A DNA stretch of 41,755 bases from Oscillospiraceae bacterium (GCA_015068455.1 SVKO01000010.1:1-41755), one strand, 5' to 3'; shown: positions 6,771-17,123, counted from the first letter of the stretch. Program-made: numbers and translations. Notes: generated by a model not told the origin, from the sequence alone.

Positions 6771-7013
6771 ATGCTTGACGAACTCAAGGGCGCCCGAAAG
6801 GTCATCGGGATCAAACAGCTGCGCCGGGCCCTGGGCGCCGGCAGCGTGCGCAAGGTCTTTCTGGCCGACGACGCCGATCCCCGCCTGACCGATCCGCTCT
6901 GTGAGCTTTGTGCCGGCCTCGGCGTGGAGCTTGAGCGCGTGAAGACCATGAAGGAGCTGGGCAAGGCCGGCGGCATCGACATCGGCGCCGCGGCAGCCGG
7001 GATCCTCCGGTAA
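6771..7013 (+). CDS. L7Ae-like ribosomal/K-turn-binding protein
   Basis: 80 residues with the L7Ae/YbxF layout: [29 protein letters not shown], an L-C-x-x-C-like loop ([15 protein letters not shown]) and the end [16 protein letters not shown]. Proteins of this family bind kink-turn RNA. In Bacillus the equivalent gene (ybxF) sits between rpoC and rpsL; here it also directly precedes rpsL, which supports the call, but it has its own two promoters and is preceded by a divergent accessory operon rather than rpoBC. It is shorter than full L7Ae and close in length to YbxF. Confidence 0.9.
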   Translation: MLDELKGARKVIGIKQLRRALGAGSVRKVFLADDADPRLTDPLCELCAGLGVELERVKTMKELGKAGGIDIGAAAAGILR

Positions 7014-7022
7014 CATATTTTG

Positions 7023-7055
7023 GTCCAAACGGAATACTTTTCCGTATTCCGGGAC
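7023..7055 (+). promoter_or_regulatory. Perfect hairpin between the L7Ae-like gene and rpsL
   Basis: CGGAATAC (7030-7037) pairs with GTATTCCG (7044-7051); GTCC (7023-7026) and GGAC (7052-7055) extend it past a 3-base AAA bulge. No T tract follows, so it is more likely a processing, stability or protein-binding element than a terminator. Confidence 0.5.
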
Positions 7056-7101
7056 AATATATTCGCTGGAAACAGCAAAAATCTTAAGAAAGGAGAAATC
7101 T

Positions 7102-7524
7102 ATGCCTACTTTTAATCAGCTGGTCAGAAAGGGCAGAGAGCAGGCCACCTTCAAGTCCACCGCTCCCGCTCTGCAGAAGGGTCTCAACACGCTGAAGAAC
7201 AAGTCCACCGACCTGTCCTCCCCGCAGAAGAGAGGCGTCTGCACCGCGGTCAGAACCACGACCCCGAAGAAGCCGAACTCCGCGCTGAGAAAGATCGCCC
7301 GTGTGCGCCTCACCAACGGATATGAAGTTTCCGCTTATATTCCCGGCGTCGGCCACAACCTGCAGGAGCACTCCGTCGTGCTGATCCGCGGCGGCCGTGT
7401 CAAGGACCTGCCCGGCGTGCGTTACCACATCATCCGCGGTACGCTCGATACCCAGGGTGTGCAGGGCCGTATGCAGGCGCGCTCCAAGTACGGCGCCAAG
7501 AAGCCCAAGTCCAAGAAGAAGTAA
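7102..7524 (+). CDS. rpsL: 30S ribosomal protein S12
   Basis: 140 residues beginning [13 protein letters not shown], with the S12 core [13 protein letters not shown] and [20 protein letters not shown], ending [14 protein letters not shown]12 lies in the decoding centre of the small subunit. The 16-residue difference from E. coli S12 is mostly the N-terminal insert typical of Firmicutes. Lys56/Lys57, equivalent to E. coli 42/43, and Lys101 are the wild-type residues, so no streptomycin-resistance change is seen. AAAGGAG lies 7 bases before the start. It is second gene of the str operon. Confidence 0.98.
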   Translation: MPTFNQLVRKGREQATFKSTAPALQKGLNTLKNKSTDLSSPQKRGVCTAVRTTTPKKPNSALRKIARVRLTNGYEVSAYIPGVGHNLQEHSVVLIRGGRVKDLPGVRYHIIRGTLDTQGVQGRMQARSKYGAKKPKSKKK

Positions 7525-7551
7525 AAACCGCTTCAAAATTGCACACTTCAC

Positions 7552-7612
7552 GCCTTATTGCAAGGCAGCGCCTTGCCAAGCGTTTTTATATAGATGTATA
7601 AAACCTCTTGGC
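7552..7612 (+). promoter_or_regulatory. rpsL-rpsG intercistronic region with alternative hairpins
   Basis: Four segments can pair in three mutually exclusive ways: GCCTT (7552-7556) with AAGGC (7562-7566); GCAAGGC (7560-7566) with GCCTTGC (7570-7576); and GCCAAG (7575-7580) with CTTGGC (7607-7612), the last extended by GTTTT-ATA with TATAAAAC. A T run follows the middle hairpin after six bases. In E. coli, S7 represses the operon at this same intercistronic position; a similar role here is inference. Confidence 0.45.
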
Positions 7613-7680
7613 AGGCACCAACGAAGGGCTTTGTCCCTTTGAAGTACCTATGAAATCATTCTATGAAGGAGGGAAGCGAA

Positions 7681-8151
7681 GTGCCCAGAAGAGGTAATGT
7701 TCCCAAAAGAGAAGTATTGCCCGATCCGATTTACAATTCGGTTCTGGTAACCAAGCTGGTCAACAGCATCATGCTCGACGGCAAAAAGGGCGTAGCGCAG
7801 AAGGTCGTCTACGGTGCGTTCGATATCGTTGAGCAGAAGACCGGTAAGAATGGCCTCGAGGCCTTCCAGCAGGCGATGGAAAACATCATGCCCGCACTGG
7901 AGGTCAAGACCCGCCGTGTCGGCGGCGCCAACTACCAGGTCCCCATTGAAGTCCGGCCCGATCGCCGCCAGACCCTCGGTCTGCGCTGGCTCACGGCCTA
8001 TTCCCGCAAGCGCGGCGAAAAAACCATGAAGGAGCGTCTCGCCGGTGAGATCATGGACGCCTGCAATAATGCCGGCGCGTCCGTGAAGAAGCGCGAAGAC
8101 ACCCATAAGATGGCTGAAGCCAACAAGGCGTTTGCACACTTCCGCTGGTAA
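7681..8151 (+). CDS. rpsG: 30S ribosomal protein S7
   Basis: 156 residues with a GTG start at 7681, eight bases after AGGAGG; the in-frame ATG at 7663 lies upstream of that site and is rejected. The sequence runs [20 protein letters not shown], then [39 protein letters not shown] and [15 protein letters not shown]-like C-terminal helix. S7 nucleates assembly of the 30S head and contacts tRNA in the E site. It is separated from rpsL by 156 bases with structured RNA, and from fusA by 15 bases. Confidence 0.98.
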   Translation: MPRRGNVPKREVLPDPIYNSVLVTKLVNSIMLDGKKGVAQKVVYGAFDIVEQKTGKNGLEAFQQAMENIMPALEVKTRRVGGANYQVPIEVRPDRRQTLGLRWLTAYSRKRGEKTMKERLAGEIMDACNNAGASVKKREDTHKMAEANKAFAHFRW

Positions 8152-8166
8152 CGGAGGCGCAATTTC

Positions 8167-10248
8167 ATGCCGAGAGAATACGCACTTGAGAATACCCGAA
8201 ATATCGGTATTATGGCGCATATTGACGCCGGCAAGACCACCACGACCGAGCGCATCCTGTTCTATACCGGCCGCACCTACAAGCTGGGTGAAACCCACGA
8301 GGGCAGCGCGACCATGGACTGGATGGCGCAGGAGCAGGAGCGCGGCATCACCATCACGTCTGCCGCAACCACCTGCTTCTGGAACGGCTGCCGCATCAAT
8401 ATCATCGACACGCCGGGCCATGTGGATTTCACCGTAGAGGTGGAGCGCAGCCTGCGCGTACTCGACGGCTCCGTCACGGTGCTGTGCGCCAAGGGCGGCG
8501 TTGAACCCCAGACCGAAACCGTCTGGCGGCAGGCCGATAAATACAATGTACCCCGGATGGTATACGTCAACAAGATGGATATCATGGGCGCGGATTATTT
8601 CAACGTTCTCAAAATGATGCGCGACCGGCTGAGATGCAACGCTGTTCCGATCCAGCTGCCCATCGGCGCCGAAGCCGATTTCAAGGGCGTCATCGATCTC
8701 GTCAAGATGAAGGCTTACGTCTTCTATGACGAGCTGGGAAAGGACTTCCGCGAGGAGCCCATCCCGGAGGACATGCAGGATCTTGCGCTGGAGTACCGCG
8801 AAAAGCTCATCGAGGCCGTGTCCGACGAGGACGACGGGATCATGGAGCTGTTCCTGGAAGGGGAGGATATCCCCGAGGATATGATTCGCGCGGCCATCCG
8901 CAAGGCGACCATCGGCGTTCGCATGGTTCCCGTCACCTGCGGCACATCCTACCGCAACAAGGGTGTGCAGGAGCTGCTCGACGCCATCGTGGCCTACATG
9001 CCGTCGCCCCTGGACAAAAAGGGCATCACCGGAGTCAACCCCAAAACGGAAAAAGAGGAGTTCCGTCCCGCCTCGGACGACGCGCCCTTCGCGGCGCTGG
9101 CGTTCAAGATCGCCACGGATCCCTTCGTCGGGAAGCTCTGCTTCTTCCGCGTCTATTCCGGCACCGTGGAAAAGGGCAAGACGGTCCTCAATTCCACGAA
9201 GGACAAGCGTGAGCGTCTGGGCAAGATCATGCTGATGCACGCCAATCACCGCGAGGAGGTCGATCAGGTCTACTCCGGCGATATCGCGGCGGTCGTCGGC
9301 GTGCGCAATACCACCACGGGCGACACGTTCTGCGACGAAAAGCACCCCATCATTCTGGAGTCCATGGAATTCCCCGAGCCCGTCATCCGCATTGCCATCG
9401 AGCCCAAGACCAAAGCCGGTCAGGAGAAGATGGGAATCGCCCTGTCGAAGCTCGCGGAAGAGGACCCCACCTTTAAATACTATACCGATACCGAAACCGG
9501 CCAGACCATCATCGCCGGCATGGGCGAGCTCCACTTGGAGATCATCGTGGACCGCCTGCTGCGGGAGTTCAAGGTCGAGGCCAACGTGGGCGTCCCCCAG
9601 GTCGCCTACAAGGAGACCATCCGGCAAAGCGCCGACGTGGAGACGCGCTATGTCCGCCAGACCGGCGGCAAGGGCCAGTTCGGCCACGTCAAGCTCATCG
9701 TCGAGCCGAACGAGTCCGGCAAGGGCTACGAGTTCATCAACAAGATCGTGGGCGGCGTGATCCCGAAGGAGTATATCCCCGCGGTGGACGCCGGCATCCA
9801 GGGCGCCATGCAGGCCGGCATACTGGCCGGTTATCCCATGGTGGATATCAAGGCGACCCTGTACGACGGCTCCTATCACGAGGTCGACTCCTCGGAGCTG
9901 GCCTTCAAGATCGCGGGCTCCATGGCCTTCCGTGACGCCTGCAAGAAGGCGCAGCCCGTCATCCTGGAGCCCATCATGAAAGTATCGGTCATTGTTCCGG
10001 AGGAATACACCGGCGACGTCATCGGCGACATCTCCGCGCGCCGCGGCAACATCCTGGGCATGATCCCGCGCAGCGGCACGTCCCAGATCGACGCCAACGT
10101 CCCGCTCAGTGAAATGTTCGGCTATGCCACGGACCTGCGGTCCAAGACCCAGGGCAGAGGCCAGTACGCCATGGAGCCGAGCCACTACATTGAGCTGCCG
10201 AAGGGCCTTCAGGACGAAATTGTTTCCAAAAGAGGCTATCACGCGTAA
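8167..10248 (+). CDS. fusA: Elongation factor G
   Basis: 693 residues, the usual length. The GTPase motifs are G1 AHIDAGKT (17-24), G2 RGITI (59-63), G3 DTPGH (81-85) and G4 NKMD (135-138). EF-G drives tRNA-mRNA translocation and, with RRF, ribosome recycling. Domains II-V follow with the expected GMGELHLEI and GRRG-like segments ([10 protein letters not shown]). GGAGG lies 9 bases upstream of the ATG. It is fourth gene of the str operon, followed after 100 bases by tuf, which has its own promoter. Confidence 0.99.
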   Translation: MPREYALENTRNIGIMAHIDAGKTTTTERILFYTGRTYKLGETHEGSATMDWMAQEQERGITITSAATTCFWNGCRINIIDTPGHVDFTVEVERSLRVLDGSVTVLCAKGGVEPQTETVWRQADKYNVPRMVYVNKMDIMGADYFNVLKMMRDRLRCNAVPIQLPIGAEADFKGVIDLVKMKAYVFYDELGKDFREEPIPEDMQDLALEYREKLIEAVSDEDDGIMELFLEGEDIPEDMIRAAIRKATIGVRMVPVTCGTSYRNKGVQELLDAIVAYMPSPLDKKGITGVNPKTEKEEFRPASDDAPFAALAFKIATDPFVGKLCFFRVYSGTVEKGKTVLNSTKDKRERLGKIMLMHANHREEVDQVYSGDIAAVVGVRNTTTGDTFCDEKHPIILESMEFPEPVIRIAIEPKTKAGQEKMGIALSKLAEEDPTFKYYTDTETGQTIIAGMGELHLEIIVDRLLREFKVEANVGVPQVAYKETIRQSADVETRYVRQTGGKGQFGHVKLIVEPNESGKGYEFINKIVGGVIPKEYIPAVDAGIQGAMQAGILAGYPMVDIKATLYDGSYHEVDSSELAFKIAGSMAFRDACKKAQPVILEPIMKVSVIVPEEYTGDVIGDISARRGNILGMIPRSGTSQIDANVPLSEMFGYATDLRSKTQGRGQYAMEPSHYIELPKGLQDEIVSKRGYHA

Positions 10249-10256
10249 TTTTATGC

Positions 10257-10285
10257 TTGTGTTTCCGCAGGTTTTGTTGTATAGT
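10257..10285 (+). promoter_or_regulatory. Internal promoter for tuf
   Basis: TTGTGT (10257-10262), 17 bases, TATAGT (10280-10285) in the fusA-tuf interval. It would allow extra EF-Tu expression relative to the upstream operon. Confidence 0.6.
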
Positions 10286-10348
10286 GATAGCAAGCACGTT
10301 TTGTGATCTATTTAAACTTATTTATCATTGCTACAGGAGGAAAATCTA

Positions 10349-11560
<1,212 letters not shown>

Positions 11561-11582
11561 TCCTCAAATAACCCACACCATC

Positions 11583-11620
11583 AAGGGGCTGCCCCATTCC
11601 GGAGCAGCCCCTTCGGTTGT
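11583..11620 (+). terminator. Terminator of the str operon
   Basis: AAGGGGCTGC (11583-11592) pairs perfectly with GCAGCCCCTT (11604-11613) over an 11-base loop. The downstream T content is poor (CGGTTGTC). Confidence 0.75.
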
Positions 11621-11646
11621 CATTGCTCCCCGTGCGCGCATAGAAT
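11617..11646 (+). promoter_or_regulatory. Promoter of the recD2-comF-mreB operon
   Basis: TTGTCA (11617-11622), 18-base spacer, TAGAAT (11641-11646), overlapping the tail of the tuf terminator. The first gene starts at 11664, so the leader would be very short (about 11 bases), with GGAGGTGG in it. Confidence 0.5.
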
Positions 11647-11663
11647 GGGCCGGAGGTGGTCCC

Positions 11664-11957
11664 ATGGCGATCATCACGGCTGTGCTGATGCTGATTGCGT
11701 TTTTTGCCGCGGAATGGTTCGTGCACGCCGCGCTTGTCACACCGCTGCCAAAGAGTGTCCGGTGTGTGTTTCCACTGGATGACGGCAGCGAGCAGGAGCT
11801 GGAGGCCTGCGTGCGCGGTTTCCGGTTTCTGAAAAAGCACGGACTGATCCGGGGCGAGCTGATCCTGGAAATGGGCGAGGCGTCGGAGTATACCCGCCGG
11901 GCCGCCCTGATCCTGGCCCGCAGGGGAGATATTACGATCACAGAGAAAGAGGAGTAA
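11664..11957 (+). CDS. Small membrane-anchored protein, unknown
   Basis: 97 residues. One N-terminal hydrophobic helix (IITAVLMLIAFFAAEWFVHA) is followed by a soluble domain with a conserved-looking ECVRGF-type helix (ELEACVRGFRFLKKHG) and the C-terminal stretch EYTRRAALILARRGDITI. GGAGGTGG lies 6 bases before the ATG. The stop is 2 bases before recD2, so the two are probably translated together. I do not recognise a named family and cannot give a function. Confidence 0.75.
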   Translation: MAIITAVLMLIAFFAAEWFVHAALVTPLPKSVRCVFPLDDGSEQELEACVRGFRFLKKHGLIRGELILEMGEASEYTRRAALILARRGDITITEKEE

Positions 11958-11959
11958 CC

Positions 11960-14167
11960 ATGGAACAGGAGCTGGAGCTGCTTGCCGGCACGGTATGCGC
12001 CGTCATCTTTCAGAATACCGAGAACGGCTATACGGTCATGAAGCTGGACAGTGAGACCGAAGGCGTGGTCACCGTGGTGGGCGTCATCCCTCTGGTGCGC
12101 GCCGGTGAACGGCTTCTGATCTCCGGCAAATGGCAGTCCCACGCCCAGTACGGCCGGCAGTTCAGCGCGGAATTCCTGGAGCGTCTCATGCCCGAGACGG
12201 CCCAGCAGATCCTGGCCTATCTGTCCTCCCGCACTGTCCGGGGGATCGGCCCCAAAACAGCGCAGAAAATCGTCGCGCGCTTCGGCGAAGCGTCTCTTGA
12301 AATCCTGGAGCACCAGCCGGAGCGCCTGCTGGAAATCCCCGGGATCTCGCCGAAAAAGGCGCAGGAGATGAATGAATCCTTTGTCCGCCAGGCGGGGGTG
12401 CGCAGACTCATCGAGTTTTTGTCCACCCACGGTCTGCGGGCGCAGCTGGCCATGCGGCTGTACCGTGTCTTCGGCGAATACGCCGTGGACGCCATCGTTG
12501 ACAATCCCTATCTTCTGACGGATGAGCCCTTCGGCGCCGGCTTTGCCGAGACGGACGCCTTTGCCCTGGAGCTGGGCGTCGAGGCGGACGACAGCCGCCG
12601 CGTGGAGGCGGGGGCCATGTTCGAGCTGAGCCACAATTTGGGCAACGGTCACGTCTTCCTGCCCACGGACAAGCTCGTTGACGCCACGGCCAGGATGCTG
12701 GGTGTGGCGGAGAGCGAAGCTGCCGCCGCCATTGACCGGCTGCATGACCGGGGAAATCTCGTGCGCACGTCCCTGAGAAATCTGGACGTGTGCTATTTGA
12801 CGGAATATTACGAGGCGGAGACGGAGGTCGCCCGGCGCCTGACGGCCATGGCCGATCGCCGGTGCAGGCCGGTCCGCACGTTGGAAAAGACCATTGCGGC
12901 AGTGGAGCGCAGCCTCTCCATCACCTATGCCGAGCAGCAGCGGCAGGCCATCGCCGCGGCTGCAGCCCACCGGGTGCTGCTGCTGACCGGCGGCCCCGGC
13001 ACCGGCAAGACCACCACTCTGGCGGGCATCCTGGCGCTTTATGACGAGCTGGGGGAAAAGACCCTGCTCACCGCGCCCACGGGACGGGCAGCCAAGCGAA
13101 TCTCTGAGCTCACCGGCCGTCCCGCCGCCACGATCCACCGGCTCCTGGAGGCCCAGATCCAGCCGGAAACCGGCCGCATGGCCTTTACCCATGACGAATC
13201 CGACCCCCTGGAATGCGACGCCCTCATCGTGGACGAGACTTCCATGGTCGATCTTCTGCTGATGCGCAGCCTTCTGCGTGCGCTGCCGGAGGAATGTACA
13301 TTGATCCTGGTGGGCGACCCGGACCAGCTCCCCTCCGTGGGGGCGGGCAACGTGTTCTCCGACCTAATCCGCAGCGGCGCCATTGAGACGGTGCGTCTGA
13401 CGGAGGTGTTCCGTCAGGCGAGGCAAAGCCTCATCGTCATGAATGCCCACGCGGTCAACCGGGGCGAATACCCGGTGCTGGACGCCAGGGACCGGGATTT
13501 TTTCTTCATCCGCCGACAGACCGGACAGAGTCTGGTGCAGACGGTCTGCGAGCTGTGCGGCACCCGCCTGCCCCGGAACATGGGCATTGCGCCCGGCGAT
13601 ATCCAGGTGCTTTCCCCCACCCGAAAGGGGATCGCCGGCACCGGAAACCTCAATCTGGCGCTGCAGGCGGTGCTTAATCCGCCGCTGCCGGGGAAAAAGG
13701 AAAAAAAATATGGCGATTTTTGCTTCCGCGAGGGCGATCGGGTGATGCAAATTCGCAACAACTATGATATAATATGGAAACGGGTCGGCGCGCAGGAAGC
13801 GGGCGCCGGGATCTTCAACGGAGATATCGGCACCGTCACCGCCATCGACCATGCGCTGGAGCAGATGACCGTGGTCTTCGACGACCGGGAGGCCGTCTAC
13901 GACTTTGATATGCTCAGCGAGCTGGAGTGCGCCTATGCCATGACGGTGCACAAATCTCAGGGCAGCGAGTACCGGGCGGTGATCCTGTGCGCGACGCAGG
14001 GTTCGCCCTATCTTCTGACCCGCAGCATCCTGTATACGGCCATTACCCGGGCCAGAGAACTGCTGATCATCGTCGGAAACGAGGAGGTCATTGCCGCCAT
14101 GACCCAGAACGACCGAAAAACCCGCCGCTACAGCGGCCTCAAGCTGCGGCTCGAGGGACTTGCGTGA
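11960..14167 (+). CDS. recD2: ATP-dependent 5'-3' DNA helicase RecD2
   Basis: 735 residues, normal for RecD2 of bacteria without RecBC partners. The N-terminal part (QNTENGYTVMKLDSETEGVV) is the OB-like region, followed by tandem HhH segments (RGIGPKTAQKIVARFG, EIPGISPKKAQEM). Walker A GGPGTGKTTT lies near residue 344, the DEAD-like Walker B as IVDETSMVD, motif III as LVGDPDQLPSVGAGN, and the SF1 C-terminal motif VHKSQGSEY near 662. It unwinds DNA 5' to 3' and acts in repair and replication-fork maintenance. The stop overlaps the comF start (TGATG). Confidence 0.97.
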   Translation: MEQELELLAGTVCAVIFQNTENGYTVMKLDSETEGVVTVVGVIPLVRAGERLLISGKWQSHAQYGRQFSAEFLERLMPETAQQILAYLSSRTVRGIGPKTAQKIVARFGEASLEILEHQPERLLEIPGISPKKAQEMNESFVRQAGVRRLIEFLSTHGLRAQLAMRLYRVFGEYAVDAIVDNPYLLTDEPFGAGFAETDAFALELGVEADDSRRVEAGAMFELSHNLGNGHVFLPTDKLVDATARMLGVAESEAAAAIDRLHDRGNLVRTSLRNLDVCYLTEYYEAETEVARRLTAMADRRCRPVRTLEKTIAAVERSLSITYAEQQRQAIAAAAAHRVLLLTGGPGTGKTTTLAGILALYDELGEKTLLTAPTGRAAKRISELTGRPAATIHRLLEAQIQPETGRMAFTHDESDPLECDALIVDETSMVDLLLMRSLLRALPEECTLILVGDPDQLPSVGAGNVFSDLIRSGAIETVRLTEVFRQARQSLIVMNAHAVNRGEYPVLDARDRDFFFIRRQTGQSLVQTVCELCGTRLPRNMGIAPGDIQVLSPTRKGIAGTGNLNLALQAVLNPPLPGKKEKKYGDFCFREGDRVMQIRNNYDIIWKRVGAQEAGAGIFNGDIGTVTAIDHALEQMTVVFDDREAVYDFDMLSELECAYAMTVHKSQGSEYRAVILCATQGSPYLLTRSILYTAITRARELLIIVGNEEVIAAMTQNDRKTRRYSGLKLRLEGLA

Positions 14168-14829
14168 TGCGCTCCCGTCTGCTGGAGCTCATTTACCCGC
14201 GCAAATGCGTATTCTGCATGCGCCTTTTGGCGCGGGAGGAGACGGATCTGTGCATGCAGTGCCGGACCCGGCTGCCATACTGTGCGGGGAAGCAGAGAAG
14301 CATCCCCTACAGCGCAGGAAGCGCGGCGGTGTTCTATTATGAGGGCGACGTCCGCGAGGCCGTGCTGCGCTACAAGTTCGGCGGACAGATGCAGTACGCC
14401 CATGCCTTCGGCCGGCTGGTCGCCATGCAGGTGCGTGAGCATCTGCCGGAATTTGACCTGATCTGTCATGTGCCCGTGAGCCGTGCCAGACGCCGCGAGC
14501 GGGGCTACGACCAGGCCGAATGCCTGGCCGGGGCGGTTGGAGCGGAGCTGGGAATGCGGCCCCGGCGCATTTTGATAAAAAAACGAAACAACCCCGCGCA
14601 GTCCGGCATCCCCACGCCGGAGCAGCGCCGCGCCAATGTGCTCGGCGTCTATGAGGTCCGGGATCACGCGGCTGTGCAGGGAAAGAAAATCCTATTGATC
14701 GACGATGTGACGACGACCGGCGCGACCCTTTCAGAATGCTGCCGGACGCTGCTGGACGCCGGTGCGGCGCAGATCTTCTGCGCGGTGCTGGCGCAGGCCC
14801 ATCGGAATGAGGAGCAGGTGAGAACATGA
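14167..14829 (+). CDS. comF: ComF family amidophosphoribosyltransferase-like protein
   Basis: 220 residues from the ATG at 14167, which overlaps the recD2 stop; longer in-frame extensions overlap recD2 and are shadow. An N-terminal four-Cys zinc site (Cys14, Cys17, Cys29, Cys32) is followed by a type I phosphoribosyltransferase fold with VPVSRARRRERGYDQAECLA and the PRPP loop ILLIDDVTTTGATL near residues 175-188. ComF proteins are needed for DNA uptake in competent bacteria, perhaps at the import step. It overlaps the MreB-like gene by 4 bases. Confidence 0.95.
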   Translation: MRSRLLELIYPRKCVFCMRLLAREETDLCMQCRTRLPYCAGKQRSIPYSAGSAAVFYYEGDVREAVLRYKFGGQMQYAHAFGRLVAMQVREHLPEFDLICHVPVSRARRRERGYDQAECLAGAVGAELGMRPRRILIKKRNNPAQSGIPTPEQRRANVLGVYEVRDHAAVQGKKILLIDDVTTTGATLSECCRTLLDAGAAQIFCAVLAQAHRNEEQVRT

Positions 14830-15857
14830 TATTTTTTTCCAGAGATCTGGGCGTCGACCTTGGCACGTCCAATGTGCTGATTTATCAGGAAGGCAAGGGC
14901 ATCGTGCTGCGCGAGCCGTCCGTCGTGGCGGTGGACAAGCTGACGGGCAAGGTACTGCAGGTCGGCTCGGACGCCCGCAATATGCTGGGCAGGACCCCGG
15001 GCAATGTGGTGGCCATGCGGCCTCTGCGGGAGGGGATCATTTCCGACTACGAGATGACCGAGAAGATGCTTGCCGAATTCTTCCGCAAGATCATGCGCTA
15101 TTCCGTGCTCAGGCCCCGTGTGATCGTCAGCGTTCCCAGCGGCGTCAGCGGCGTGGAGGAGCGGGCAGTCATCCAGTCCGCCATGGAGGCGGGCGCACGC
15201 CGGGTATACCTGATTGAGGAGCCTCTGGCGGCTGCCCTGGGCGCACACCTGGATATCACCGGCCCCGAAGGACACATGATCGTGGACATCGGCGGCGGAA
15301 CGACGGATATCGCCGTACTGACCCTCAACGGCGTGGCGGTGTCCTCCTCCATCAAAACCGCCGGCGATACCTTTGACGATCTGATCGTGCGCTATTTCCG
15401 CCGCAAGCATGGGGCGGTCATCGGCGCGAATACCGCCGAGGAAGTCAAGATGAGCGTGGGCTGCGTGATGGAGCGCCCGGAGGATCCGGAGATGCTGGTC
15501 CGCGGCCGCGATCTCAAGACGGGCCTGTTCAAGGACGTGGCCGTCCGTTCGTCGGAGCTGCTGGATGTGCTTCGCCGTCCGGCCAAGGCCATCGCCGACG
15601 AGGTCCTGGCGGTGCTGGAGCAGACTACGCCGGAGCTCGTGGCGGATATATCCCGCAACGGCATCGTTCTTGCAGGCGGCGGCTGCCAGATCTGGGGCAT
15701 GGATCGTTTCCTTGAGGAGCGCACCGAGATCCGCTGCACCATCGCCGACGATCCGGATTCCTGCGTCGCATACGGCTGCGGCAAGAGCCTGGAATGGCTC
15801 AGCCACATCCAGGAGGGCCCCATCAACATCGCCCGACGCAGGCTCTTAAAAGAGTGA
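14826..15857 (+). CDS. MreB/Mbl-family actin homologue
   Basis: 343 residues. The actin-like ATPase motifs are clear: phosphate 1 DLGVDLGTSNVLIY at the N-terminus, RPRVIVSVPSGVSGVEERAV, the phosphate 2 stretch MIVDIGGGTTDIAVLTLNGV and the adenosine motif GIVLAGGGCQIWGMD. MreB proteins form membrane-associated filaments that guide cell-wall synthesis. Which paralogue (MreB, Mbl, MreBH) cannot be settled; mreC/mreD are not adjacent. The start overlaps comF by ATGA, so it is translationally coupled, an unusual neighbour for a cytoskeletal gene. Confidence 0.95.
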   Translation: MIFFSRDLGVDLGTSNVLIYQEGKGIVLREPSVVAVDKLTGKVLQVGSDARNMLGRTPGNVVAMRPLREGIISDYEMTEKMLAEFFRKIMRYSVLRPRVIVSVPSGVSGVEERAVIQSAMEAGARRVYLIEEPLAAALGAHLDITGPEGHMIVDIGGGTTDIAVLTLNGVAVSSSIKTAGDTFDDLIVRYFRRKHGAVIGANTAEEVKMSVGCVMERPEDPEMLVRGRDLKTGLFKDVAVRSSELLDVLRRPAKAIADEVLAVLEQTTPELVADISRNGIVLAGGGCQIWGMDRFLEERTEIRCTIADDPDSCVAYGCGKSLEWLSHIQEGPINIARRRLLKE

Positions 15858-15863
15858 AAAAAA

Positions 15864-15895
15864 CCGCGGCTGCAGATGCAGCCGCGGCTTTTTTT
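15864..15895 (+). terminator. Terminator after the MreB-like gene
   Basis: CCGCGGCTGC (15864-15873) pairs perfectly with GCAGCCGCGG (15878-15887), followed by CTTTTTTTG. Confidence 0.92.
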
Positions 15896-15925
15896 GAGAA
15901 AAGAAGAAAATGAGAAACAAGAAAA

Positions 15926-15960
15926 GGAGGCGCAGGATCACTTTCATCCTGCGCCTTTAT
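15926..15960 (-). terminator. Terminator of the prmA-DUF4015 operon
   Basis: AGGCGCAGGAT (15928-15938) and ATCCTGCGCCT (15946-15956) form a perfect 11-bp stem. On the minus strand it is followed by CCTTTTCTTG; it lies 85 bases past the stop at 16041. Confidence 0.75.
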
Positions 15961-16040
15961 CATAAAAAATGCCTTTGAATAATCTGTGACGCAGAAGAAA
16001 ACAAATTGAGAATTGTTTTTGAATCATTTGTAAAGATTCG

Positions 16041-17123
16041 TCAACGCTCCTCTTCCGCATCCGGCAGGACGATATCCACGGAGCTTTCATAAAGCAGGGG
16101 ACGAAGCGTGCCGTAATTATCGAAGCGGGTGTCGCGGGAATCCGACAGGAAGACGACCTGCGTTGTGGTATTGTTGACTGTGTTTGACAAGGAAGCGATC
16201 ATCTTGTCCACATTGGCGCCGGAGACATCCGGCACATAGAGCCGGCCGGCGGAGGCATCCACCGGGAAGGCGGTGTCGGCGGTGCAGAAAGAGATGGTGA
16301 GATTGCTGCCGGTAAAGGCGTTCTGCACCTCTTTGGCCGCGTCGGCGATCAGCTCCGAGCGGGTCAGATTGGAAGTGTAGACAATGGTGCCGCTGGTGGG
16401 GAAATAGAAGTCGTTGAACACGACCTCCTGGAATCCCAGGGAGGAGAGTTCCTTGCAGATCTGCTCCTGATAGGACAGCACCGTGGGTTTTTCCGGGCTG
16501 AGCCAATTGTTCTCGTTTTCGTCGGCCCAAAGCTCCCTGGAGCCGCCGCTTTCGTTCCAGAGGGCAAGATCCGGATGGCTCTTGACAAAACTGGTATCGG
16601 CAAAGGCGGGGATGCGGGCGATCATGGGATAGCCGTTGCGCTTGAGGAAATCGATCAGCTCGTCCAAAGCGTCGGTGTTGGCCTTTTTCATGCCTGTGAT
16701 TTCAGTGTTGTAATAAAAGTTTCCGTTGTCGTCCTTCACGTCGATCATCACGGCGTTGGTATTGTCCAGGGCGCGGACGGTTTCCAGGACCAGATCGGGA
16801 TTGGAGCGCAGCATATCGACGGTGATATATACGCCCTTGAGCTGCTTGAGCTTGCCGTCGGCGGTCTGCTCATCGTCCTTGATTTCGATCTCCACATGGC
16901 CCGGCTTTTTATGGGGCTCGGGGTCCTCGGTTTCATCGTTCACGGGGATATCCAGGGTGGAATGGTCAAAATCCAGCTTTACGCCCTCGGAGGTGTAGAC
17001 CACGTAGCGCTGCATATAGATCAGGAAGAAGATCATCAGCACAGCCAGGACCAGCGCACAGATGCCGATCCACTTGCCCAGGCGTTTGAGCCGGAGCCTG
17101 TGCCGGTAAGATAGTTTTCGCAT
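16041..17123 (-). CDS. Membrane-anchored putative glycoside hydrolase (DUF4015)
   Basis: 360 residues. A basic N-terminus (MRKLSYRHRLRLKRLGKW) and one membrane helix (IGICALVLAVLMIFFLIYM) anchor an extracytoplasmic domain. From about residue 95 the sequence (KGVYITVDMLRSNPDLVLET, AVMIDVKDDNGNFYYNTEI, DFLKRNGYPMIARIPAFAD, LGFQEVVFNDFYFPTSGTI) matches the DUF4015 group of putative TIM-barrel glycoside hydrolases. Substrate is unknown; a wall or secondary polysaccharide is plausible. The Asp-rich 50-95 linker is low-complexity. The gene follows prmA by 18 bases, with AAGGAGG before its start. Confidence 0.85.
   Translation of the reverse strand: MRKLSYRHRLRLKRLGKWIGICALVLAVLMIFFLIYMQRYVVYTSEGVKLDFDHSTLDIPVNDETEDPEPHKKPGHVEIEIKDDEQTADGKLKQLKGVYITVDMLRSNPDLVLETVRALDNTNAVMIDVKDDNGNFYYNTEITGMKKANTDALDELIDFLKRNGYPMIARIPAFADTSFVKSHPDLALWNESGGSRELWADENENNWLSPEKPTVLSYQEQICKELSSLGFQEVVFNDFYFPTSGTIVYTSNLTRSELIADAAKEVQNAFTGSNLTISFCTADTAFPVDASAGRLYVPDVSGANVDKMIASLSNTVNNTTTQVVFLSDSRDTRFDNYGTLRPLLYESSVDIVLPDAEEER

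Noticed and set aside
7560-7590. Intrinsic terminator after rpsL
   Set aside because: The stem is only 7 bp, with the T run displaced by six bases, and the operon clearly continues into rpsG; kept only as an alternative-structure element.
7648-10293. An 881-codon open frame on the minus strand
   Set aside because: It is antisense to rpsG and fusA, with low-complexity composition; a codon-usage shadow.
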